From assembly GCA_934467435.1 (NCBI GenBank), contig CAKSLR010000044.1, forward strand, positions 1 through 11,070: DNA of 11,070 nt, in the 5' to 3' direction. The notes under the pieces were generated by a model. That model was not told where the DNA came from, searched no databases, and was given only the letters and a program-made list of their open reading frames with translations. The first letter of the stretch is position 1. Each line of letters begins with the position of its first letter. Source of the stretch: an uncultured Eubacteriales bacterium (GTDB lineage Bacteria; Bacillota; Clostridia; Oscillospirales; CAG-272). Positions 1-7,600 of the stretch are shown here, in pieces. The position numbers were made by a program, and so were the translations under genes.

Positions 1-12
1 TCATTGTTTCAG

Positions 13-3000
13 TCAATTTGCGGACGCGTTGCAGAATTCTTCGTAATCGACACGACCCACCAGCAGTCTCTGGACCCATACGAAGTCCTTGGCATCGATC
101 ACACCGTCTTTGTTGACATCTGCTTCTGCCACATACTTGCCATCGTTCAAAGCACCAAGAATGATTGCCTTGAGGGCGGCTGCGTCAACATCGGTCACGC
201 GGGTATCACCCGTGATGTCGCCAAGACGATATACGTTCACTTTCGTCTCAATCTTCTTGAAGTTGTAGCCGTTGTAGTTGCCATATGCTACCGTAGAGAG
301 CTTCACAGGTGCAGCCTTTTCCGTTGCATCGTGGCTAGCCTTTACAGTCGCATAAGCACCGTTATTCACGGAAACGACCTGAACTTCACCGAAATCAAAA
401 CCAGTGGTGTAGAATACATCGGCAGCAGCAGGAATCATATTGCTGCGGACATCGAAGTACAGGGTTACAAAGGTCTGCTCGCCCTTCAGGGTTACGTTCT
501 TCTGTTCACCCTTCGTGGTGTTTTCGGCATACGCATAAACCGTAACGATTTCTTCCGTGCCGGTACCATTATCGCTGTGGGCAACCACATCATCGGTACC
601 AAACACATCCGTCACGCCTTTGACACCTGCAAACTTCAGGTACTGACCATTGTACTTCACTTCCATCAGGACACTGTACAGGTCATAAGAAGCGGAGGAC
701 ATCTTGATGGTCAGAGCGATTCTGCCGCTGTTGACCACATGGACATCTTTATCCAAGGCGTTGGCAGCGGTCATCGAGAAGAAGACATCGCAAGCCTTAA
801 TGGTTTCTTTCCAAGCTGCCGTCTTGTCGGTCGTAGCTTCGGTTTTCGCTTCATTAGCCGCATACGACTTGCAGACAGAGCACTTGTAGAGGCGCCAACC
901 ATTGGCAGTCAAAGTAGGAGCCTGGAACTCGCCGGCACCGGAGGTGCAAGCCACAAAGTTATGATCGCCGTAGCCTTCATCCGACAACTCGGTCACGTTG
1001 TACATCTGGCAACGGTCGCAAGCGTCAATCTTATAGGCATACTGGATGCAGGTAGCGGGAACGGTCTTCAGCGTACGACCCTTCTCGGTAAGAGCCAGGT
1101 GAACGGGCTGAACTTTCTTTGCTTCCTTTGCCGCACCGGTCTCGGTAGTGATGCAGTTCGGGCAGCCCGGACGGTAGCAGTAACGCTCTTCTTCGGGAAC
1201 CAGCTTCAGAAGATCGCACTGTGCAGAGAAGGTCGTGCCATCCTGCTTCAGGTGACCAAGAGCAGCGGTTTCATCTTTCTTCGTTTCAAAGCCGCCGGGG
1301 CAGTTTGCATTGGAGCAGGAAACGGTGGTGTAACCGTCTGCGGTGCAGGTAGGAGCCGTAACCGTCTCAGAGAAGTTGTGACCGGTTGCTTCCACATACT
1401 CTTCGGCGTACAGATCCAGTTTGCACATGGTGCAACGATACGTCTTATAACCAAAGACTACGCAGTTTGCCGTTCTGGTGTCATACTCTGCATAACTGTG
1501 AGCCAACTGAGGCAGAACCGTAATGGCAAGCTTCTCGCCGCAAACGGTACAAGTACCGCCCTCGGTGTTACCGGGTGCCTGGCAGGTAGCTGCTTTTGCG
1601 GGAGTATCCCACGTGTGGGCAACGAGATCAAGGTAGGTGACAAGCGTCTTGCCTTCGCTTGCCAGTTGCGCAACGAGATCTGCATAAGACGAATCCGTCT
1701 CACCTTTATCGCCGCAGTTCAGGCAAGTGTAGCCTTCGGTATTCCCCTTGACCACGCAGGTAGATGCCTTGGCATCCAGTTTCACAATCTTGTGACCCAG
1801 TTTTTCAATCGTCACTTTGCCGACATAGGTGTTGCAATCCAAGCAATGCTTCGACTCGGTGTAACCATCGGCAATACAGGTCGCAGCCAGAGCGGGATAA
1901 ATCTTATCCGATCCGTCGGGGTTCTTTTCAAAGTTGTGAGCACCGTCATCGGTATAGAGTGCAAGCAGAGCGCCGCAACCGTGAGCGGTCTCATCGCAGA
2001 GATACTGGTCATAACCGCGCTGACCAATCGCACAGTTCTTGTCAATGTGAATCACTTCATCCGTGCCGGGTTTGCACTTCTTCGTCACGGTCGGGCCGAG
2101 GTGAGCCGCATCCACAAAGCCGTGGTGGTAAATATTGTTGACATCGTACGGAATCGAGCCCTTCTGGGCGGTTGCCGTACAACCGGTGTGCGTACAACGG
2201 ACTACATAGTAGCCGGGAGTTTCCTTATCCGCGCAATTCGGATAGTGGGGAGTTGCATCACCGGACTTGATGGCAGCAGCCAGATCAAAGTCTGCTTTGT
2301 CAAAGGAGTGACCGGTAGCAGGGATCAGGATGTTGTAAATCGCAGTTTCATGGAACTTACAACGATAAGACTGCGTGCCCTTGTTGGTGCAGGTCGGGAG
2401 CGTCTCAGCAACCAGCTCATACACATGGTTGTTGGGATCAAATTCCCCGGTCTCGGAGCCGGCAATGATGGTCGGTGCCTGATGGCATTCTGCTTCACGG
2501 GCGCAGTAAGTTTCCTCGTGCGCCTTGGAATTACAGGTAGCTGCTACCTTTCTCGTTGCCCAAGCATGGCCGAGCGCGTTGATGGTAACCTTGCCGATTT
2601 CCGTTGCGCCGCACGCATCGCAGGAGAAGTATCTCGTCCAGCCGTTCGCGGTGCAGGTAGGAGCCTGCGCTTCGGTATAATGTCTTGCGCTTTCGGGGTG
2701 ACCGGTTGCGGGAGCGCCGCCCTCTTTCTCGATGGCAACATAGTAGTTGGTCTCGGGATTGGCAGTCTTCCATGCGGTTACAGTCGTCTCCGCATTGGCG
2801 GTCTTCCAGGTGTTGATGTATTCTGCCTTCCAGTCAGCTTCGACCTTACCCTCTTTTTCCGCTTCGGTCAGTGCAGCCCAAGCAGCATCCGCCGCTTCTT
2901 TCGCCGCAGCCTCTACTGCCGCCTTGGCAGCCGCGTTCCAGTTGGCTTCGGTGCAGGAGCACTTCACCCAGTAATGCTCGCCCAGCGTGCAGGTAGCGTC

Positions 3001-4329
3001 TTTTCTTGTTGCTGCCAGTTCGGTATCCGCCTCGCCGTTTTCCATCGTGTGGTCTTTCACATACTTGATTGCCGTCTGGTGACCGGTAGGAGCGATCTTA
3101 CCGTCCAGAGCAACATCATATGTAACGCCACCCATGGTGACCTTGCCGTTTTCCGGTGCCAGCACGAGACCGCACTGGGTACAACCATGCCAGTAGAAAC
3201 CGTATTCGGTGCAGGTCGGAGCGGTGAACTTCTCTACGATAGAGGAGAGCCCGTTGCGGGAGTTATAGTGGTGCTGCAGAGAAGAATTCTCGATGACTTC
3301 GGTGCAGTCGGTCTTGCCGCAGATCACGCAGGTATAGGTTTCAACGGCATCGGTATCGCAGGTCGCGGGAGTCACCTTCACGGTAGAAGGATCCTTCGTG
3401 TGAGCGGCTTTGATGGTAACCTGGATATCCTTATTGCAGAGGTTGCAATGATACCACTGATAACCGTCTTCGGTGCAGGTAGCTGCCTTGTAGGAGCCTT
3501 CTGCCACCAGTTTCTCGCACTGTGCGTTCGGGTGACCGAGCGCGGGTACGAGTTTATTATCGCCTTCCGCTACTTTGCCGCAGTCCTTGCAGATATGGAA
3601 CTTCGTACCATCTGCAATGTCGGTAGCAGAACCGTAACCGTCTGCTTCGCAAGTCGGAGCCTTTGCGGTTACTTCAACGGTGTACTGATGACCGTACGCC
3701 TTAATCATAACGGAGACCACATCGCCGCAGACCGTGCACTTATAGTCCATCGAGCCCGTGGTCGAGCAGGTCGGAGCCTTCAGCGTGTCGTACTGGGGCT
3801 TGTAGTTATGACCCGGAGCGACAACGTCACCGATCGTTTCGGAGACGCCGCAACGCTTACAAACACGGATCTTTTTGCCGTCTTTTACGCAGGTCTCGTC
3901 GTGGGATTCTTTCCAATCATGACCAAGAGCGCCGTCAACTTTAATGCTGACGCCGTAAGCCGCCTGCATCTGCTCTTTGGTCTGGGGACCCGTTACTTTC
4001 TTGACCTGACCGCAGACTGCGCACGTCAAAGTAGCCGTTGCCGGAGTGGTGCAGGTTGCATCCTCCATTACCGGAGTTTCTTTCGTGTAGTCGCATCTGC
4101 CTCTTGCAGGCACAAAGTCTTCGGCGAAATGCTTATAGCAGTTTTCGCACTCGTAAACCGTGTACCCCCATTCATCGCAGTAGGTCTGCTCGTGCTTTTC
4201 GATGAACTTCCACTTGCTCTTATCGGAGTGCGTACATTCCGGCGCTGCGAAAGCCGGCAGGGCGCACACACTGACGATTGTTACAAGTGCAAGAACCAAA
4301 GACAAGCACTTCAACATGGTGTGTTTCAT
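13..4329 (-). CDS. Secreted Cys-rich repeat protein with cohesin-like domain and C-terminal dockerin
   Basis: The product is 1438 residues. A signal peptide is clear: basic MKHTMLK, a hydrophobic core to about residue 24, and an AFA-A cleavage site near residues 27-29. Residues 45-1160 form about 22 degenerate modules of the form TC-x(9-18)-C-x2-C followed by a GH or AH. Residues 1180-1366 look like a cohesin-type beta sandwich. Residues 1368-1425 are a dockerin with two calcium loops (DITGDTRVTDVD and DVNKDGVIDAKD), each followed by a Leu/Ile-rich helix. Dockerins bind cohesins on scaffold proteins, so the protein is probably secreted and then docked to a surface partner; the function of the Cys modules is not known to me. 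The start at 4329 is chosen because GGAGGG lies 5 nt upstream and the signal peptide begins there; the frame is open to 4665, but that extension is basic, non-signal sequence across the promoter. It is transcribed from its own promoter, probably as a single gene, and appears less GC-rich than its neighbours. Confidence 0.93.
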   Translation of the reverse strand: MKHTMLKCLSLVLALVTIVSVCALPAFAAPECTHSDKSKWKFIEKHEQTYCDEWGYTVYECENCYKHFAEDFVPARGRCDYTKETPVMEDATCTTPATATLTCAVCGQVKKVTGPQTKEQMQAAYGVSIKVDGALGHDWKESHDETCVKDGKKIRVCKRCGVSETIGDVVAPGHNYKPQYDTLKAPTCSTTGSMDYKCTVCGDVVSVMIKAYGHQYTVEVTAKAPTCEADGYGSATDIADGTKFHICKDCGKVAEGDNKLVPALGHPNAQCEKLVAEGSYKAATCTEDGYQWYHCNLCNKDIQVTIKAAHTKDPSTVKVTPATCDTDAVETYTCVICGKTDCTEVIENSSLQHHYNSRNGLSSIVEKFTAPTCTEYGFYWHGCTQCGLVLAPENGKVTMGGVTYDVALDGKIAPTGHQTAIKYVKDHTMENGEADTELAATRKDATCTLGEHYWVKCSCTEANWNAAAKAAVEAAAKEAADAAWAALTEAEKEGKVEADWKAEYINTWKTANAETTVTAWKTANPETNYYVAIEKEGGAPATGHPESARHYTEAQAPTCTANGWTRYFSCDACGATEIGKVTINALGHAWATRKVAATCNSKAHEETYCAREAECHQAPTIIAGSETGEFDPNNHVYELVAETLPTCTNKGTQSYRCKFHETAIYNILIPATGHSFDKADFDLAAAIKSGDATPHYPNCADKETPGYYVVRCTHTGCTATAQKGSIPYDVNNIYHHGFVDAAHLGPTVTKKCKPGTDEVIHIDKNCAIGQRGYDQYLCDETAHGCGALLALYTDDGAHNFEKNPDGSDKIYPALAATCIADGYTESKHCLDCNTYVGKVTIEKLGHKIVKLDAKASTCVVKGNTEGYTCLNCGDKGETDSSYADLVAQLASEGKTLVTYLDLVAHTWDTPAKAATCQAPGNTEGGTCTVCGEKLAITVLPQLAHSYAEYDTRTANCVVFGYKTYRCTMCKLDLYAEEYVEATGHNFSETVTAPTCTADGYTTVSCSNANCPGGFETKKDETAALGHLKQDGTTFSAQCDLLKLVPEEERYCYRPGCPNCITTETGAAKEAKKVQPVHLALTEKGRTLKTVPATCIQYAYKIDACDRCQMYNVTELSDEGYGDHNFVACTSGAGEFQAPTLTANGWRLYKCSVCKSYAANEAKTEATTDKTAAWKETIKACDVFFSMTAANALDKDVHVVNSGRIALTIKMSSASYDLYSVLMEVKYNGQYLKFAGVKGVTDVFGTDDVVAHSDNGTGTEEIVTVYAYAENTTKGEQKNVTLKGEQTFVTLYFDVRSNMIPAAADVFYTTGFDFGEVQVVSVNNGAYATVKASHDATEKAAPVKLSTVAYGNYNGYNFKKIETKVNVYRLGDITGDTRVTDVDAAALKAIILGALNDGKYVAEADVNKDGVIDAKDFVWVQRLLVGRVDYEEFCNASAN
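55..228 (-). other. Dockerin domain (two EF-hand-like calcium loops)
   Basis: Residues 1368-1425. Loop 1 is D-I-T-G-D-T-R-V-T-D-V-D, with Asp at ligand positions 1, 5 and 12 and Thr at 3 in place of the usual Asn; Thr follows Asp at position 6 where Gly is usual, so this loop is slightly degenerate. Loop 2 is D-V-N-K-D-G-V-I-D-A-K-D and is canonical. Each loop is followed by an amphipathic helix ending in ILG or LLVG. The tail RVDYEEFCNASAN ends the protein. It should bind a cohesin, giving non-covalent attachment to a scaffold or surface protein. Confidence 0.9.
232..792 (-). other. Cohesin-like beta-sandwich domain
   Basis: Residues 1180-1366 run from VFFSMTAANALDKDVHV through GRIALTIKMSSA, VLMEVKYNGQYLKFAGVKG, EIVTVYAYAEN and FVTLYFDVRSN to the dockerin. 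The order of strands fits the cohesin/CBM-type jelly roll: a strand ending in Ala/Ser, then the YNxxxLKFxGV segment, then a late TLxFxV strand followed by a residue run rich in Ala. There are no Cys residues after position 1180 within it, unlike the preceding array. A general carbohydrate-binding or Ig-like fold is the alternative. The assignment is by eye. Confidence 0.55.
850..4197 (-). repeat. Array of about 22 Cys3-His modules (protein-level repeat)
   Basis: The modules share the pattern [A/P]-[P/A]-T-C-T-x2-G-x3-Y-x-C-x2-C-G, then 10-30 residues, then A-x-GH. Good copies have Cys/Cys/Cys/His at residues 93/103/106/137, 147/157/160/174, 188/198/201/214, 227/247/250/266, 373/383/386/417, 559/570/573/588, 818/829/832/846, 916/927/930/944 and 956/966/969/984. 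Several are variant: CSC at 457-459, C-x2-H at 657-660, C-x5-C at 609-615, and APTL in place of APTC in the last copy. The C-x2-C knuckle resembles zinc-ribbon proteins, so each module could bind one metal ion or form disulfides. Similar repeats occur in large surface proteins of gut Clostridia, with no function that I can name. The DNA copies have diverged, so this is an old amplification. Confidence 0.85.
2749..2949 (-). other. Ala/Glu/Lys-rich helical insertion inside Cys module 9
   Basis: Residues 461-527 lie between the second Cys pair of module 9 and its closing GH at 543-544. They are Ala-rich with charged residues (for example WNAAAKAAVEAAAKEAADAAW), with no Pro or Gly in the first 30 residues, as expected of a long helix or coiled coil. 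The second half has a short tandem repeat, TWKTANAET then AWKTANPET. The parent module carries C-x-C instead of C-x2-C. It probably acts as a rigid spacer or an interaction helix between two blocks of Cys modules. Confidence 0.6.
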
Positions 4330-4334
4330 TTTTT

Positions 4335-4340
4335 CCCTCC
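4335..4340 (-). promoter_or_regulatory. Ribosome binding site of the dockerin gene
   Basis: GGAGGG on the minus strand, 5 nt before the ATG at 4329. It settles the start codon against the upstream in-frame codon at 4665. The flanking leader is A/T-rich and probably unstructured. Confidence 0.85.
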
Positions 4341-4362
4341 AAAAAAATAAAATGATGTTCGT

Positions 4363-4376
4363 GGTGCAGAGGCACC
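4363..4376 (-). other. Small hairpin in the 5' leader of the dockerin mRNA
   Basis: On the minus strand GGTGC-CTCT-GCACC forms a 5-bp stem with a 4-nt loop, about 22 nt upstream of the ribosome binding site. It is followed by an A/T-rich stretch that keeps the GGAGGG exposed. It may protect the 5' end of the mRNA; chance occurrence is possible. Confidence 0.35.
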
Positions 4377-4420
4377 TCTCGCGTTGACAACAAGAGATAC
4401 TTCTACCCTGATCATGGCAA

Positions 4421-4449
4421 ATTATATCACGTACCTTATAATTTGTCAA
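4421..4449 (-). promoter_or_regulatory. Consensus sigma-A promoter of the dockerin gene
   Basis: Read on the minus strand: TTGACA at 4449-4444, a 17-bp spacer, then TATAAT at 4426-4421, both hexamers with no mismatch. The spacer ends in TGA, giving the extended -10 form TGnTATAAT. Transcription would begin near 4414, leaving an untranslated leader of about 85 nt before the ATG at 4329. A perfect promoter implies strong basal expression unless it is repressed. Confidence 0.88.
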
Positions 4450-4453
4450 GGCG

Positions 4454-4477
4454 TTTTCCGTATTTTTTTCAATTTTT
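4454..4477 (-). promoter_or_regulatory. A-tracts in UP-element position upstream of the promoter
   Basis: On the minus strand there are A-tracts of 4, 7 and 5 bases at 4454-4457, 4463-4469 and 4473-4477, with centres about 10 bp apart. They cover roughly -40 to -64 relative to the predicted start of transcription, where the RNA polymerase alpha subunit contacts DNA. Two more A-tracts lie at 4494-4500 and 4502-4506. They could act as an UP element or bend the DNA. Confidence 0.55.
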
Positions 4478-4601
4478 GTTCCACCCGCAACCGTTTTTTT
4501 ATTTTTCTGCCGCGTTTTCCAGTTCCGGGCATGATTTTTTCGCGGTTTTCCAAATCTGTGACAAAAAGGGAAGTTTTTCTTTTTGCCGATGCGGGGCGGG
4601 G

Positions 4602-4638
4602 TTGGCATCTGCCCGCCCGCAAAGGCGGGGAATGCCAA
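4602..4638. other. Second intergenic hairpin
   Basis: Outer arms TTGGCAT (4602-4608) and ATGCCAA (4632-4638) pair exactly. Inner arms CCCGCC (4612-4617) and GGCGGG (4624-4629) pair exactly, around a 6-nt loop. It sits 12 nt beyond the palindrome at 4651-4682 in the minus-strand transcript. No U-tract follows it on the minus strand; on the plus strand only a run of 5 A overlapping its 3' arm follows. It may assist termination or block 3'-end decay. Confidence 0.5.
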
Positions 4639-4682
4639 AAACGGGGCAAGCGACCGCCGGCGCACGCGTGCGCCGGCGGTCG
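4637..4682 (-). terminator. Probable terminator of the LRR operon (32-bp perfect palindrome)
   Basis: Positions 4651-4682 are a perfect inverted repeat: 16 bases (CGACCGCCGGCGCACG) followed directly by their exact reverse complement. The practical RNA stem is about 14 bp with a small loop, and very GC-rich. It begins 15 nt after the TAA of the lipoprotein gene. In the minus-strand transcript it is followed by CTTGCCCCG and then five T (4641-4637), so the U-tract is short and displaced compared with a textbook intrinsic terminator. It is well placed to separate the LRR operon from the promoter at 4421-4449. Confidence 0.65.
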
Positions 4683-4697
4683 GGGGAAGTGCGAGGA

Positions 4698-7600
4698 TTA
4701 CGCGCCGATCTCGAAGAGTTGCTTATCGTAATCATTCCAGTGCGGCGCCTTCTGATACAGGGCGACGCCATACACATAAATGCGCGGGACCGAGGCGTTT
4801 TCAAACACATTATAAGAGACTTCCTCCGCAGGCTGGAACTGCACGAGTTCCGGCAGATCGGCGGTGGCGGTCACCTTTTTGTAAATGGTCATGGTATCGA
4901 GCCCGGTGCAGGAAACGAAGCTGGCGGCGCCGAGGGTTTTCAGGGCGGAGCCGTCCTTTTCATTCCCGAAGGCGATGTTCGCAAGCTTGCCGCAGAAGGC
5001 GAAACAGAGTTCCCCGACTTCCTCAAGGGTTGCGGGCAGGGTCAGATTTTTGACCGACGACATATAGAACGCCCCTTTGCCCAGCATTTTCAGTGCGCCG
5101 TTTGCGGGAAGGGTGAAGCGCAACTCATCGGAGAAGCGGGTGTTCAGCGCGCCGGAGGTGTAGGTACCCATGTAGGCAAACGCCATTTCCCCGATCTCGA
5201 CGAGCGAGGCGGGCAGGTACACCTCTTTGAGCGAAGAAGAATAGATGGTGTTGCCCGTGGCGCTGTCCCGTGCGGTGTAGGGGTAGCAGGTAGCGCGCGG
5301 AATGACCGTGACGCCCTCTTCAAAGCGTATGATCTCAAGGGCGCTGTTGCTATAGAACACGGCGATGCCGAGTCCTGCGCCCACGCTGCCGGGGACGGTA
5401 ACTTCCTTCAGATTGCTCATGCTGGCGAAGGCGTAATCACCGATCTTCGTCACGGTGGCGGGGATCTTCACGACCTCCGGCGCGGTACGGTAGTAAGCGT
5501 ACATCCCGATGGCGGTGATTTCGCCCGTCAGGGCAAATTCCGCGGTATCCTCGAGGTAGGCGAACGCAAAATCGGGAATGGCGGTGAGGGTACCGGTGAC
5601 GGTGAGTTTTTTCAGCGTGGCGGGAGCGGCGCCGGCATTATCGGCGCTGTAATCCATACTGCCGTCGGCATTCTTGCTGCCGCGGATGGTACCGCCGAAA
5701 ATATAGAGCATATACGTGTTTTCCGTGGCGGAACCGCCGATGAAGGGCACGCTGAGATGCTCCAGCGCGGCAGCCTCGGCAAACGCGCCGGCGCCGATGG
5801 TTTTCACCGATGCGGGCACGACGACTTCCTTCACGCCGCTGCGGAAGAAGGCGCCGGAGGCGATTTCCGTTACGCTGTCAGGAAATGCGATGGTAGTCTT
5901 TTGCCGCGGCACGACGAGCAGGCGGCGCAGCGACTTATCGTAGAGGCAGCCGTCAAAGGCGGCATAGGCGCGGTTATCCGCCTCAATCTCCAGCGACCGG
6001 AGCGATTCGCAGCGGTTGAAGGCGCCTTCCCCGATTGCGGTTACGGTGGCGGGGATTTTCAGCGTTTCGATGGCGGTGTAGGCAAACGCGCCGGCGCCGA
6101 TGTAACGCACCGACGGGATGCCCGTGACGGTCTTCAGACCCGTGCAGCCGTAGAAGGCGTTATCCTCGATCCGGCGCTGTTCGGACGCCAGGTTCAGAGT
6201 ATGCAGCGAGGCGGGCACGAACACGCCGGTGGAGCCGTTTGCCGTGCCGGTGGGCGCGCCGAAGAAATAGGCAAGGTACGGATTGCCGGCGGGCAGCGTA
6301 TCGATGGTCAGTTCTTCGAGCGCTCTCATGCCGGCAAGGGCGCCCGCTTCCAGCGTGATGCCGCGCAGATCCAGCGTTTTCAGGGTATCGTTGCCGTAGA
6401 ACGCATTGGCGGCAATCGTGGTGACGCCGCCCGGCAGGGTGACGGTGCTTTCCCCTTTCTCGCCGGGGACATATTTGAGCAGGGTGGTGCCGAACTCGCC
6501 GTAGAGGTTGCCGGCAACGACCTTATACTTCCGGTTCCCGCCGCTGATCTCCACGGTGGAAGAGCAGCCGGTGAGGGCGCCGTTCCCGAGTTCCTCAAGG
6601 GCGCGCGGGATATGGAACGCCGCAAGGGAGGTACAGTCGGAGAACGCATATTCCCCGATGGAGAGGATTTTGTCGCCGAGTTCCAGCGTGGTCAGCGCGC
6701 CGCAGCCGGAGAAGGCGTAGGCGCCGATGGCGGTGACGTCCGGCGAGATGGTGATCTCCTCCAGCATGCCGCACCCGAGGAACGTGCCGTCCGCGATCTC
6801 GGCAAGCGAAGCGACCGTGCCGAAGGACACGAGACGCTCGCAGCGCGAGAAGGCATAGGCGCCGACCGAGGTGCAGCTTGCGGTCAGGTTGACCGACTGC
6901 AGCTTGACGCAGCCGGAGAAGGCGCTGGTGCCTACGGTTTTGATCCTGTCGGGCAGTTTGACGGTGAGCAGCGACGCACAGCCTTTGAACGCATGGGCGC
7001 CGATGGCGGTAACCGCCTTTCCTTCCCACTTGGCGGGCACGATCACGTGGGTGCCTGCCCCCGTATAGGAGAGCACGGTACCGTCCGCGATGGTGAGCCC
7101 GGCGCTGTACAGATCGCCGTACAGATAGAGGTCATCCTTCACGGGGGCGGAGAAATCGTAACGTTTCGCAAGCCCTTCCCCCTCGTACCAGTTGCAGAGA
7201 TATTCTTCCCCGACGGAGAGCGCGGTGAGCGCCTCTCCTTCCCGGACGACGGTGCGGGCAACGAGTTTTCCGTCTACATACCCGTAGACGTTCCGATACC
7301 CTTCGGCGGCGCGCCAGACGGCATAGAGCGTCATGCTCTCCGCAGGCGACTCACTGAAGCGGAAGGGCGCGGTCCCCTCGGAGTCGGTGAACCAACCGGC
7401 GAAAGAGTAGCCCTCTCTTGTCGGGTCTTCGGGCGCCGGAAGGAGTTCCCCGCGCTTGACCGCAACCGGCGCGATGGCGGCACCGCCGCAGGTATCAAAC
7501 CGGATGAGGACGTAGTTATGGGGCACCCAAAGGGCGTAGAACGTGGTATTTTCTTCGATTTTACCGAAGGCGGCGGGCGTTGTGCACGCCGCATCGGTAA

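Noticed and set aside
4..4350. Open frame of 1448 codons on the plus strand opposite the dockerin gene
   Set aside because: It has no ribosome binding site, no recognisable domain and no signal peptide. The minus strand has all three. The lack of stops follows from the codon use of the real gene read backwards.
4384..4389. TTGACA on the plus strand as a promoter for rightward transcription
   Set aside because: No -10 like sequence lies about 17 bp downstream on the plus strand, and no gene lies in that direction.
4330..4665. Longer N-terminus for the dockerin protein, starting at 4665
   Set aside because: The extra 112 residues would be translated from the promoter and leader region, lie upstream of the predicted transcript start for most of their length, and would bury the signal peptide. 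GGAGGG before 4329 decides the start.
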